Below are positions 35,405-44,616 of a stretch of 64,000 nt of DNA, one piece after another; position 1 is the stretch's first letter, and each line of letters starts with the position of its first letter. The DNA comes from Bradyrhizobium sp. WD16. GTDB taxonomy: Bacteria; Pseudomonadota; Alphaproteobacteria; Rhizobiales; Xanthobacteraceae. The notes under the pieces are model-generated. The model worked only from the letters and a program-made list of their open reading frames with translations. It had not been told where the DNA came from and did not search any database. Both the position numbers and the translations under genes were made by a program. The stretch spans positions 5,197,501 through 5,261,500 of the forward strand of contig NZ_CP028908.1 in assembly GCF_024181725.1 (NCBI RefSeq). The letters are read 5' to 3'.

Positions 35405-35856
35405 TGATGGCGGCGATCCTCTCCATCGACGAGCAGGTCGCCGCCATGAAGGCGACCTGGCCGCAGTTCGCGGCACGCCGGATCGACCGCCGCGCGCAGT
35501 CCGCGCGGTGGGTGGGGAGCGTGAGGCCGCAATATGCGAGCTACTCGCTGGAGATCCGCTGCGAGCTCGGGTCGTTCCCCGAGGTGCGGGTGCTATCACC
35601 GGAGCTGATCCGATTGCCCGGTAATTCCGAGGGGCAACTGCCTCATGTCTACCCGCCGGCCGAGGATCCGACCCTTTGTCTGTTCGACCCCCGTGAAAGG
35701 GAATGGACACCGGCGATGACAATCGCAAGCACGACCGTGCCTTGGGCGCTCGACTGGCTCGCTTGCTACGAACTTTGGTTGATGACCGGGCGGTGGACCG
35801 GCGGCGGGCGCCACGCCGGACAGGACCTCGGCGAGGCAAGGGAGACAACAAGATGA
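35404..35856 (+). CDS. CBASS E2-like conjugating protein (Cap2-short type)
   Basis: A 150-aa stand-alone ubiquitin-E2-like protein. The segment LPHVYPPAEDPTLCLFDP carries the presumed catalytic Cys92, and TVPWALDWLACYELWLMTGRW is the C-terminal signature of the E2-only CBASS proteins. These attach the CD-NTase C-terminus to a target and so raise its activity. No E1 or JAB (Cap3) gene is present, which defines the short type II architecture. It overlaps both neighbours by 1-4 nt. Confidence 0.85.
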   Translation: MMAAILSIDEQVAAMKATWPQFAARRIDRRAQSARWVGSVRPQYASYSLEIRCELGSFPEVRVLSPELIRLPGNSEGQLPHVYPPAEDPTLCLFDPREREWTPAMTIASTTVPWALDWLACYELWLMTGRWTGGGRHAGQDLGEARETTR

Positions 35857-36887
35857 ACTATGTTCCGCCGCGGCGATCGGACGGCACCATCCAGCACGCG
35901 CGCCTGAAGCAGCCGTGGCCGCTGGGCCGGCCTTTCCGCATCCTCTCAATCGACGGTGGGGGCATTCGCGGCGTCTTCCCTGCAGCGGTGCTGGCCGAAC
36001 TCGAAAGCCGCTTCCTGGGCGGCGCCTCCATCACGAATCATTTCGACATGATTGCCGGCACCTCGACGGGCGGCATCATCGCGCTCGCCCTTGCCCACGG
36101 GATGACGGCCCGACAGGCCTTGAACATCTATCTCGAGCGCGGCGAGCGCATCTTTCCGCCGGCGGCAGGGCTCGGCAAGCTGTCGAGGGCGCTGCGCTGG
36201 GTGTTCAAGCCGAAGCACGACCAGGCAGCCCTCAAGGAGGAGCTACTGCGGATGTTTGGCGACAAGGTACTCGACGATGCCGTCACCCGCCTGGTGATCC
36301 CGAGCTTCGAAGGGCGTCACGGCGAGCCGTTCCTCTACAAGACGCCGCACCACCCGGACTACCAGAAGGACCGCCACAAGAAGTTCGCCCATGTGGCGCT
36401 CCACACGACGGCGGCCCCCTCCTATTACCCCGGCGTCGAGGACGACGGCTACATCATGATCGATGGCGGCATCTGGGCCAACAATCCGGTCATGAACGCC
36501 CTGGTCGACGCCCTCGCCTGTTTCGACATTGCGCGCGAGGACGTGCGTATCCTGAGCCTGGGCACCGGTGAGTCTACCTTCACTGTCGATGAGCGGACGC
36601 GCAACGGCGGCATCAAGGATTGGGCGTTCCTGCGCTCCTTCAATGCAGCCGCCCGCGCGCAGTCCCGCAATGCCCTTGGCCAAGCCTATCTGCTGGTCGG
36701 CAAGAACAACGTCACGCGGATCGATGTGCCGGAAAGCGGCGCGCCGATCGCGTTGGATGACGTGCAGCGATCTGTTCGGGAACTGCCGTTGGTGGCACGT
36801 AGTCTCGTCGAAGGCGCCGGTCATCGCATCGAGCAGGTGTTTCTCGACAGCGCGGTGGAGCAATTCATCCGCTGCCCGATGACGTAG
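35853..36887 (+). CDS. capV: patatin-like phospholipase, CBASS effector
   Basis: A 344-aa patatin hydrolase. The oxyanion motif DGGGIRG (34-40) is followed by the nucleophile Ser71 in GTSTG and the Asp of the dyad in MIDGGIWANNP (about 204). CapV-type phospholipases are switched on by the cyclic nucleotide and destroy the inner membrane. ATG 35853 overlaps the E2-like stop. It is the last gene of the three-gene CBASS operon. Confidence 0.93.
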   Translation: MNYVPPRRSDGTIQHARLKQPWPLGRPFRILSIDGGGIRGVFPAAVLAELESRFLGGASITNHFDMIAGTSTGGIIALALAHGMTARQALNIYLERGERIFPPAAGLGKLSRALRWVFKPKHDQAALKEELLRMFGDKVLDDAVTRLVIPSFEGRHGEPFLYKTPHHPDYQKDRHKKFAHVALHTTAAPSYYPGVEDDGYIMIDGGIWANNPVMNALVDALACFDIAREDVRILSLGTGESTFTVDERTRNGGIKDWAFLRSFNAAARAQSRNALGQAYLLVGKNNVTRIDVPESGAPIALDDVQRSVRELPLVARSLVEGAGHRIEQVFLDSAVEQFIRCPMT

Positions 36888-36909
36888 ACGTCTGATCAAG
36901 CTCCAGTCC

Positions 36910-37356
36910 TTACCGGGTCGAGAGCAGACGACACGCGAGCTCTCGCTCGCCCCAGCGTGTCGAGAAAGTGTCGGAGACTTCGAACCAGCTTCCGTCATTG
37001 CCCATGCCATGGTTGACGCCCATGCAGGAGCACTGGCATTCGTGCCCCTGTGCTTCCTGGCACGCCCGCGCGCAGATTTCCTGCTCGCGATAAGGCTGGA
37101 TGATGTAGACCTTGCCGTAGCGCTGCAGCGCCCGATCAACGAAGTCGTTGAACCAGGACTTCGGTAGCTCCCAATAGGCGTGATCGCCGCCGATCCACTC
37201 GGGTGCCGTTCGCCGGCCGTCCTGCAGCCATTGCCGATTGTTGTCAGCAAACGGCAGTCGCACTCGAAGCTTCTCACCACGTCCAGTCCGGCGCAGCACA
37301 ACCGGCGTTGATCTCTGCTTCCAGACGTAATTGAGGGTGAGCCGATCCATGGACAC
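36910..37356 (-). CDS. hypothetical Cys-rich protein, 148 aa
   Basis: Not recognised by function. The centre has a dense Cys cluster, EICARACQEAQGHECQCSC then MGVNHG (about residues 93-117), which looks like a zinc or Fe-S site. No membrane segment is visible. It converges on capV with a 22-bp gap. I have the impression of similar C-x-C-S-C-M-G-x-N-H-G strings in other uncharacterised bacterial proteins but cannot name a family. Confidence 0.65.
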   Translation of the reverse strand: MSMDRLTLNYVWKQRSTPVVLRRTGRGEKLRVRLPFADNNRQWLQDGRRTAPEWIGGDHAYWELPKSWFNDFVDRALQRYGKVYIIQPYREQEICARACQEAQGHECQCSCMGVNHGMGNDGSWFEVSDTFSTRWGERELACRLLSTR

Positions 37357-37530
37357 CTTCTTCAGATCACCGACCGCCGCGTCGTGCTCAGATTTATCTT
37401 AGCGCGGCTGCCGCCCAAGGGCCTGCGCGCATGCGACATCTATATTCCCGACCCGCACATCAACAAGATAAAGGTACGAAGCCGCGATTGTCACTGATAG
37501 ACCAGACCGAAGTCGCACGTCGGGGGATCC

Positions 37531-38154
37531 ATGACCAAAGATGAACTGCTAGAATTACTGGAGGCGCGCAAAGCGCTCATCGTCCATTGCTCGCGACCGG
37601 GCAAAGCCGACGAAGGGACTGGAGGCCTCCTTTTTCCCGATGATCTGATGAACGCTACCGAGATCTGCGCCAACCAGGGCAAGGAGCTGAGCTGCTCGCT
37701 AGTCTGGCCCGCTCACACCCACACCTACGGCGCTATCGGTATCATCCTGAACCCACGCTCGACGGCCTCAATCGCATCCATCAGCCCGGATGACGCCGGA
37801 ACCTCCTATGATCCGGTCACCGGCAAGAGGACAGGAGCCGGTGTCCCATTCTCGCGGCATGCCGTGGAGCAAACTTTCGCCAAGGCGGGCGACTACAATG
37901 AATGGACCGTAACGGACGCCGATACGGTCGGCATATTCGTCAACCTTGCCGAGGATCTTATCGTCGCCAAGGTGATCCCTTTCACGGAAATCCCCGGCTA
38001 CGATTCGTCGATGCCTGACCTCGGCCCAATCGTCGGACAGGTTTGGCTTAAGCTGGCAGATGTCATTGCTGCCTTTCCGGGTCTGCCCGTTTACGGCTTC
38101 CTTGGAACGGAGATCATCGAAATCGGCATCGACGCCGCGCGATTCTATTCCTAG
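37531..38154 (+). CDS. hypothetical protein, 207 aa
   Basis: Not recognised. A mixed alpha/beta protein with the string AHTHTYGAIGIILNP in the middle and HCSRPGKADEGTGG near the start. No signal peptide. It lies 88 bp before the small-protein/ATPase pair on the same strand and could belong to that unit. Confidence 0.65.
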   Translation: MTKDELLELLEARKALIVHCSRPGKADEGTGGLLFPDDLMNATEICANQGKELSCSLVWPAHTHTYGAIGIILNPRSTASIASISPDDAGTSYDPVTGKRTGAGVPFSRHAVEQTFAKAGDYNEWTVTDADTVGIFVNLAEDLIVAKVIPFTEIPGYDSSMPDLGPIVGQVWLKLADVIAAFPGLPVYGFLGTEIIEIGIDAARFYS

Positions 38155-38242
38155 TCAAGCGTATCCCCGCGCGCATCGTTGCGCCGTGTCGGCCCGAACG
38201 CAAGTCACCCCCTGACGCAAGCAACGTTTTCTGATATTTTGC

Positions 38243-38479
38243 ATGCGTCGGGGGGCGGGGGGAAGCAACTTGGACACCACTGAAGATCAAGATGAGACGG
38301 CCCAGCCGCCTGCAACGGTGAAGTCGGTCTCCGCAACCATCCTTGACGAGTTCTTCGACACCCTGGAACAGGAAGAAGGCTTCGGCGAAATAGCGTCCAG
38401 GCTCCGCAAGGTTGTTCTCAAAGACGGCGTCTTCGCAGACCCCTCGCTTCGCGCCGCTCTGTTTCCGGACGCCTCATGA
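38243..38479 (+). CDS. small acidic protein coupled to the ATPase
   Basis: Up to 78 aa; the more likely start is TTG 38270, which follows GGGGGA at good spacing, giving 69 aa (LDTTEDQDETAQ...). It is acidic and helical (LDEFFDTLEQEEGFGEIASRL). Its end overlaps the ATPase start (ATGA), so translation is coupled and a fixed ratio or complex is likely. No known family. Confidence 0.65.
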   Translation: MRRGAGGSNLDTTEDQDETAQPPATVKSVSATILDEFFDTLEQEEGFGEIASRLRKVVLKDGVFADPSLRAALFPDAS

Positions 38480-40932
38480 TCCGGATCGACAAGATACATA
38501 TTAAGGAATTTCGTGGCATCCACGAACTGACCCTTGAGCTTAAGGGCCAGAACTTCGCCGCCTGCGGACCGAATGGGACCGGCAAGAGCGGCATCGTGGA
38601 TGCGATCGAATTCGCCCTGACCGGTAACATCTCGCGCCTAGCCGGCGCGGGGACCGGCGGTCTTTCGGTCAAGGCGCATGGTCCGCACGTCGACAGCCGC
38701 AACAAGCCCGAGGCAGCGTTGGTCACGCTCCACGTCACCATCCCCTCCCTGGGCAACAAGAAGGCCCAGATCGGCCGCTCCGTGAAATCGGCAAGCGTGC
38801 CTGAGATCAAGCCCGCCGACAATGACGTCATCGCTGCGTTTGAGAGCGTCAACCTCCATCCGGAGTTCGTTCTCTCGCGCCGCGAGTTAATCCGATACGT
38901 CCTCTCCGAACCCGGCCAACGATCGAAAGAGGTCCAATCACTCCTGCGCCTCGACGATATCGAGAAGCTGCGCGGCGTACTGCAAAAGATCGCGAACGCC
39001 TGCACCAAGGACCTCCCAGGTTTGGAGCGCGCGGAAAAGGAAGCCGTCACCAATCTTCTTGCCGCGCTCGACACCGCGCAGCTCAGCAAGAAATCTGTCC
39101 TAGACGCGGTCAATCCGCGCCGGGAATTGCTTGGACTCTCGCCGCTGATCGACCTCGACGCCAACACCTCAGTCAAGGACGGGTTGACCACCACGACTGC
39201 CAGCGCACCCGGCCGCGTGCCAAAGGTACAGACCTCCGCCGATCTGGCGACATTGCGAGAAGCGCTCCAGGCGCTCCAGGCCGATCCATTCAAGCAGGCA
39301 TGCTCAAACGCCGACGCCAACGCTGCCGAACTCGGCAAGGATACCGAAAGCCTTAATGGCCTATCTCGCGAATCCCTCCTGAAATCGGCACTGGAGCTCT
39401 ATGACGGGGCCGCCTGCCCGGTGTGCGACACGCCATTCGAGCCTGACGCCTTCACGGGTCATCTGGCCGGAAAGCTTGCTCACCTCGAAGACGTGAGCAA
39501 GCGACGCGCTACGCTCGAAGCTGAACTGAAGCCGATCCTCGACACCCTCCACGCCGCCGGCGCAGCCCTCAACACCATGATCGACTATGCCGGCATGTTC
39601 GCGCCGAAGATCGACGCTACCGCGCTCGCCGAGTTCAGGACCGTTCTTCGAGGACGATACCAGCAGCTTCAAAAGCTACTGCCGCTCGACGACACACGCG
39701 CGGTTCTAGCGACAGCTCACAACGTCCCGGACATGGAGCCATCGCTGGACGTGCTCGCCGCTGCGATTGCTGCGATACCGGAACCCACCAAGCAGGATGC
39801 GGCGCGAGACTTCCTTGTCCTCGCCCAAGAACGGCTAGAGACCTACCGGACCGCGCGATTGAAATTCGCGGCTGGCAAAGTCCGAGCGGAACGCGCCACG
39901 AAAGTCTTCACCATCTATGGCACCGTGACAACGACCGCCCTCGAGAAGATCTACAAGGACGTCGAGACCGACTTCGCAAATTACTATCGCAAAATCAACG
40001 AGGACGACGAGAATACATTCACAGCGAAGCTGATGCCCTCGATCGGCAAACTCGGCTTCGACGTCGACTTCTATGGTCGCGGCCACTTTCCACCGGGCGC
40101 ATACCACAGCGAGGGCCACCAGGACGGAATGGGCCTCTGCCTCTACCTCGCGCTGATGAATCATCTGCTCGGCGCAAATTTCACGTTCGCGGTCCTCGAC
40201 GACGTGCTGATGTCCGTCGATGCCGGCCACCGCCGTCAGGTCTGCGCCCTCCTCAAGGAGATGTTCCCCAACACGCAATTCATCTTCACGACGCATGACG
40301 AAATCTGGCTGCGCCACATGAAGTCCGAGGGCCTCATCAAGGGCCGCAACTTTGCCCATTTCCGGACCTGGACGGTAGACTTAGGGCCGACCGAATGGGA
40401 CGATCGCGATGTCTGGGCGGAGCTGGAAGGCTACCTCGTCAAAAACGACGTGCGCGCAGCTGCCGCTCTACTCCGCCACTACCTCGAGCATTTCGCCAAG
40501 GAAGCGTGTGATCGCCTGCGCGCCAATGTCGAATTCCGAGGCGACGCCCAATTCATGCTTGGCGACCTTCTTCCGAACGCGACCAGCTCGCTGGGCGAAC
40601 TGCTTAAGAAGGCCAAGGTCGCCGCCAATTCCTGGAACCAGAAGGATGCCGTTGAGAGGATCAGCGCGATCGAGGCCGCGTTTGGTGAAGCCAAGACCAA
40701 GACCGGTTACGAGAATTGGCAGATCAACACAGCCGTCCACTTCAACGAATGGGCCGACCTCAAGAAAGAGGACTTCACCCCGGTGGTTTCCGCGTTCCGG
40801 GCTTTCTCCGGCGCGTTCGGCTGCGACACCTGCAACGAGATGTATTTCGTCTCTCCCAATCGGGGCAAGAAAGAGGCGTTGAGGTGCGGATGCGGCGCCC
40901 TTAATTTCAATCTCCTGCAGAAAGGTGCATAG
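38476..40932 (+). CDS. Rad50/RecF-like zinc-hook ATPase
   Basis: An 818-aa SMC-type ABC ATPase. Walker A is CGPNGTGKSGIVDAIEF (about residues 31-47); a central zinc-hook-like CPVCDTPF lies near residue 313; Walker B is FAVLDDVLMSVD (about 573), and the H-loop is FIFTTHDE. A second Cys set near the end (CDTCNEMY, then RCGCGA) forms an extra zinc ribbon. Such ATPases power several anti-phage systems. No nuclease motif was found in it, so a partner may supply one. Confidence 0.88.
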   Translation: MIRIDKIHIKEFRGIHELTLELKGQNFAACGPNGTGKSGIVDAIEFALTGNISRLAGAGTGGLSVKAHGPHVDSRNKPEAALVTLHVTIPSLGNKKAQIGRSVKSASVPEIKPADNDVIAAFESVNLHPEFVLSRRELIRYVLSEPGQRSKEVQSLLRLDDIEKLRGVLQKIANACTKDLPGLERAEKEAVTNLLAALDTAQLSKKSVLDAVNPRRELLGLSPLIDLDANTSVKDGLTTTTASAPGRVPKVQTSADLATLREALQALQADPFKQACSNADANAAELGKDTESLNGLSRESLLKSALELYDGAACPVCDTPFEPDAFTGHLAGKLAHLEDVSKRRATLEAELKPILDTLHAAGAALNTMIDYAGMFAPKIDATALAEFRTVLRGRYQQLQKLLPLDDTRAVLATAHNVPDMEPSLDVLAAAIAAIPEPTKQDAARDFLVLAQERLETYRTARLKFAAGKVRAERATKVFTIYGTVTTTALEKIYKDVETDFANYYRKINEDDENTFTAKLMPSIGKLGFDVDFYGRGHFPPGAYHSEGHQDGMGLCLYLALMNHLLGANFTFAVLDDVLMSVDAGHRRQVCALLKEMFPNTQFIFTTHDEIWLRHMKSEGLIKGRNFAHFRTWTVDLGPTEWDDRDVWAELEGYLVKNDVRAAAALLRHYLEHFAKEACDRLRANVEFRGDAQFMLGDLLPNATSSLGELLKKAKVAANSWNQKDAVERISAIEAAFGEAKTKTGYENWQINTAVHFNEWADLKKEDFTPVVSAFRAFSGAFGCDTCNEMYFVSPNRGKKEALRCGCGALNFNLLQKGA

Positions 40933-41063
40933 CCTCGCCCGCCGATTATCAGCTGCGCAAACTTCTATGCCTTTTTGTTTGAGCTGCCACTGACCGCGTT
41001 GCGACGTGATCCTCCGATAGCCCTGCTCGTCGAACAGGGAGGTGACGGCTTTTGTCGCCTCAC

Positions 41064-41579
41064 TCAAACATACCGTGGCAAACCAAGCAGCGAAGATTGC
41101 CGCAGCAGCCCCCCGAGGCCCGCCTTCTCGACATGCTTCGTCACGATCTCGCGCTCCTCTTCTGAGGTAGTCGACCCAAGCACAATTCCTTCGATCAGCA
41201 CCCTGAGATCAACGTCCACCAAGATTCCGTCGGCCGGAACAGCCACACCGAACTCCTCTGCCATCCGAAGCGAGATCGCCAACCGGAACTCACGCTCCCA
41301 TTCGAATGCACGGTGTTTGAAGAAGAACCTCTCTAGCATTCCGGCGCCCCTCATTCGGATCTGTGTGAGATCCACATAATCGACAGGCCCCGCCCATAAA
41401 TCCTCAATCCCGTAGTCCGCCCGCAGACGGAACGGACCGAAAGCGGCACGCATGCGCTCAGGGGTCGTGCAGATCGCAATACCCTTGTGTTCCCCGGCGT
41501 AGAGCTTCCACATAGCATCGCTTTCATATGGGGCGCGATGCCAACAGCTTATCTTCGTCAGTCGCTTCAGTTCGAAGAA
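41064..41579 (-). pseudogene. 3' part of DUF2971 gene interrupted by the IS256-family element
   Basis: Joined to 43006-43218 with one copy of the 9-bp duplication, it gives a 242-aa DUF2971 protein (FFELKRLTKISCWHRAPYE, then SDAMWKLYAGEHKGIAI). The SCWH...ES...MW...YA...GIAI string is the DUF2971 core. A shortened product could start at the Met of MWKLY. Function unknown. Confidence 0.85.
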
Positions 41580-41588
41580 CGCCTTCTC

Positions 41589-43005
41589 GAGCTATCGCCG
41601 AAAGTTGGTGACGGCCGGAATCGGAAAGGCGGCATATCGTGGGGGTGCTTGACGCCTCCACTTCTCCACCGAAGGAGCGATATGCCGTGTCCAAAGATAA
41701 CATTCTCAAGCTGATTCAGCCAGGAAACGTCGACGACCAACTCACTGAAATCTTGCGCAACGGGGCGCGTGCCCTGTTGGCCCAGGCGGTCGAGGCCGAA
41801 GTCGCGGACTTTGTCGGCAAGCATGCCGATTTGAAGACCGGGGACGGCCGCCAGCGCGTGGTCCGCCACGGTCACCTGCCGGAGCGAGAGGTAATGACCG
41901 GTATAGGTCCGGTCGCCGTCCGCCAGCCGCGTGTGCGCGATCGCGAGGCGGCCGCCGCCGATCCCGATCGCATCCGGTTCTCGCCGTCGATCCTGCCGCC
42001 CTATATGCGCCGGTCGAAGTCGATCGAAACGCTGCTGCCGATCCTTTACCTGAAGGGGATTTCGACCGGCGACTTCTCCGAGGCGCTGGCGGCGCTGCTC
42101 GGCAAGGACGCGGCCGGGTTGTCGGCATCCGCCATCGGCCGTCTGAAGGACGGCTGGCTCGACGAGCACGCCGGGTGGCAGAAGCGCGATCTGTCGGCGA
42201 AACGCTACGTCTACATCTGGGCCGATGGCATCCATCTCCAGGCGCGCCTCGAAGACGAAAAGCAGTGCATCCTGGTGCTGATCGGGGCGACGCCGGAGGG
42301 CCGCAAGGAACTGGTCGGCTTCACCGATGGCGCCCGCGAGAGCGCGCAGGACTGGCGCGATCTGCTGCTCGACCTCAAGCGGCGCGGGCTCGAGGTGTCG
42401 CCGCGGCTCGTCATCGCCGATGGCGCGCTCGGGTTCTGGAAAGCCGCCGGTGAGGTCTGGCCGAAAACACGCGAGCAGCGCTGCTGGGTGCACAAGACTG
42501 CGAACGTGCTCGCCAAGCTGCCGAAGAGCCAGCAGCCGAAGGCCAAGCGCGCATTGCAGGAGATCTGGATGGCTGAAACCAGGGCCGCCGCCGAGCTGGC
42601 GTTCGACGCCTTCATCGAGAGCTACACGCCCAAATACGAGAAAGCGGCCGACTGCCTGAGCAAGGATCGGGACGCTCTACTGGCGTTCTACGACTTCCCG
42701 GCCGAACACTGGAAACACCTGCGGACGACCAATCCGATTGAAAGCACCTTCGCGACCGTGCGCCACCGCACGATCCGGTCGAAGGGTTGCCTGTCGAACA
42801 GGACCGCGCTCGCGATGGTCTTCAAATTGCTCGAAGGCGCACAGAAAAGCTGGCGTCGCCTCGATGGCCACAACCAGTTGTCAAAACTCGTTCTCGGTGT
42901 GACATTCAACGACGGGATCGAGGTCATCGCCAAGCCGAACGACCGTCAGCCCGTAACCGCCGCCGCCTAACCGGTCCGGCCGTCACCAAAATTTGGCGAT
43001 AGCTC
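41589..43005 (+). mobile_element. IS256-family insertion sequence, 1417 bp, with 9-bp target duplication
   Basis: Ends are inverted: GAGCTATCGCCGAAAG then TTGGTGACGGCCGGA on the left, and the same with four changes inward from the right. CGCCTTCTC is duplicated at 41580-41588 and 43006-43014. One transposase gene fills the element. Confidence 0.92.
41687..42970 (+). CDS. IS256-family (Mutator-type) transposase
   Basis: A 427-aa DDE transposase. Asp in YIWADGIHLQA, Asp in LVIADGALGFW and Glu in TTNPIESTFATVRHR are the catalytic triad. GTG 41687 follows AAGGAG at the right distance, and the product then begins MSKDNILKLIQPG like its relatives. The frame is open 16 codons further upstream. Confidence 0.95.
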   Translation: MSKDNILKLIQPGNVDDQLTEILRNGARALLAQAVEAEVADFVGKHADLKTGDGRQRVVRHGHLPEREVMTGIGPVAVRQPRVRDREAAAADPDRIRFSPSILPPYMRRSKSIETLLPILYLKGISTGDFSEALAALLGKDAAGLSASAIGRLKDGWLDEHAGWQKRDLSAKRYVYIWADGIHLQARLEDEKQCILVLIGATPEGRKELVGFTDGARESAQDWRDLLLDLKRRGLEVSPRLVIADGALGFWKAAGEVWPKTREQRCWVHKTANVLAKLPKSQQPKAKRALQEIWMAETRAAAELAFDAFIESYTPKYEKAADCLSKDRDALLAFYDFPAEHWKHLRTTNPIESTFATVRHRTIRSKGCLSNRTALAMVFKLLEGAQKSWRRLDGHNQLSKLVLGVTFNDGIEVIAKPNDRQPVTAAA

Positions 43006-43218
43006 CGCCTTCTCACCCCGCTCCATCTCCGCATACCGCGGGTCAACGGGAGCTGCGTCCATCTGGACCGCGACCGCCCCTTCGAAAGGGTCAGAGAACT
43101 GATTGGCCGACGCAAAATAGATCTGGCTGGTCTCAAGGATCGAAATGAAACGCTCCATTCTGAAATATTTCCAGAGGCCTTCCTGCCATTCTATTTTTCC
43201 ACTATTGATTTCGCGCAC
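43006..43218 (-). pseudogene. 5' part of DUF2971 gene interrupted by the IS256-family element
   Basis: Starts at GTG 43218 after a GGGAGAGG site. LWKYFRMERFISILETSQIY then FASANQFSDPFEGA is the DUF2971 N-terminus. After REKGEKA-type residues at the insertion point the frame runs into IS sequence. See 41064-41579. Confidence 0.85.
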
Positions 43219-43275
43219 GTAGTAGCCTCTCCCGTTTTTATTGCCGCGTTGAACATGGTATGTGCGGGGAAAAAT

Positions 43276-44616
43276 CTACGCGCCCTCGCCAACATCGCCG
43301 TTTGCTGCGTCAAATAATGGTATGAACGGGTCACCTGCCTGTCTGCGGATAGCGACGCAGTCATCGCAAAGGCGGAGCGTGTCTACTCCGCCCGGCGGGC
43401 GGTGGTTTGCTTCCAACCGATAGTCCTTGGCAGGATCGTCGCCGCAGATCGAACAGACGTCCATTCGGCCGGCGAGTTCGATGACTTTGCGCGTCATCAT
43501 CGCCTTTGGCGAGTCCCATTGCTCCAGGGCAGTGAACCATTCGGGCGTATGCGGCGTGAGATGTGTTGGCGCTGGTCGTGAGAAATGACCATTTGCGTGG
43601 AGCCATTCAGCCGCTACGTCTATGCGTTGTTGGTGGAGCGCCGCCAGATGCTCGTACAACGCCGCCATTACCCGGAAAAACTGAAGATCGTATTGCCGCG
43701 AGAAAAGCAGATATCCGCCGCGATTGACGATATAACGGTTCGGCCCACCATCCTCGTTCTCCAGCACACTCCAGCAATAGGCCTCGGCCTGGTCGGCCGG
43801 CGCGGCGTTTAGGAGGGCGAGATCATACTGCCAGGGATTCTTGTCCAGCTCGACCTTCCAGAGCGAGAGGTAATTCGACGTCTCAAGTAGCCGACAGAAG
43901 TCGCTATCACATTCCGGATGGCTCACAAGATGACAGTGGAGATCGTCGAAGGTTTGTATGTCTGGGTTCTTTGCACGGGCACCACCAAGAACGGTGTTGA
44001 TCGCATCCCGCATGAGCTGCGGGACGTCGTCGTTTCCGTCCCACCATGCGGCTTCTTTGGCAGTCACCGGCACGGTCGCATCTGCCACCGAAGCCAGAAG
44101 CGGGCTGTTCTGAATGTTGGCGGGTGAACAGAAATTGGGATTAGCGACAAGATGGATACCCGCAGACGCGAAGGCTTGCGCGACGAGGCGGGAGCAGAAC
44201 TGTCTCTTGCTCAATTGACGCGCCCCGCCCAGCAACGTCAACATCGCCTCCTTGGTGGAATATTGCGTGCCGATGTGCCCGCGCATGTAATTTCGAACCG
44301 CCGCGAGTTGGTGATCGGAAAGGCCTTCACGCAGACGCAGGACGTAGACCGAGCAATCTCCATCGAAGAGCAGTCGCTGCGTATTGCGCGCATGAACACC
44401 CTCGCCAGTTGCGTCGATGATCGATCTGTCCTCGACGCACACCATGGCATGAGAAATGTCGCTGCCGGTTGCGACGCGAATGGCTTTGCTTACTGCAGCA
44501 GTCGTGGTCGTGAGAACGATATCGCCGGGCTTCATCACGGCCTCGTTTAGCCGCTTCAGACCTGGGCGCGCCTCTTTCGCAGCCTGCAATCCGGCAATTG
44601 CGATCTCGCCGCTCAT
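43276..44616 (-). CDS. YiiX-like permuted papain cysteine hydrolase with C-terminal zinc finger
   Basis: A 446-aa protein. The N-terminal half resembles NlpC/P60-type YiiX/YebB hydrolases: KPGDIVLTTTTAAVSKAI, His in DISHAMVCVED (about residue 57) and Cys in KRQFCSRLVAQAF (about 140). The C-terminus has CSICGDDPAKDYR and LRLCDDCVAIRR, a four-Cys zinc finger. Its ATG overlaps the stop of the AbiEii toxin gene, so it is the third gene of the AbiE operon. Acyl-lipid or peptide hydrolysis is possible. Confidence 0.8.
   Translation of the reverse strand: MSGEIAIAGLQAAKEARPGLKRLNEAVMKPGDIVLTTTTAAVSKAIRVATGSDISHAMVCVEDRSIIDATGEGVHARNTQRLLFDGDCSVYVLRLREGLSDHQLAAVRNYMRGHIGTQYSTKEAMLTLLGGARQLSKRQFCSRLVAQAFASAGIHLVANPNFCSPANIQNSPLLASVADATVPVTAKEAAWWDGNDDVPQLMRDAINTVLGGARAKNPDIQTFDDLHCHLVSHPECDSDFCRLLETSNYLSLWKVELDKNPWQYDLALLNAAPADQAEAYCWSVLENEDGGPNRYIVNRGGYLLFSRQYDLQFFRVMAALYEHLAALHQQRIDVAAEWLHANGHFSRPAPTHLTPHTPEWFTALEQWDSPKAMMTRKVIELAGRMDVCSICGDDPAKDYRLEANHRPPGGVDTLRLCDDCVAIRRQAGDPFIPLFDAANGDVGEGA

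Noticed and set aside
34232-35851. A 539-codon open frame on the minus strand
   Set aside because: It is fully antisense to the CD-NTase and E2-like genes, has Arg/Gly-rich shadow composition and no family motif.
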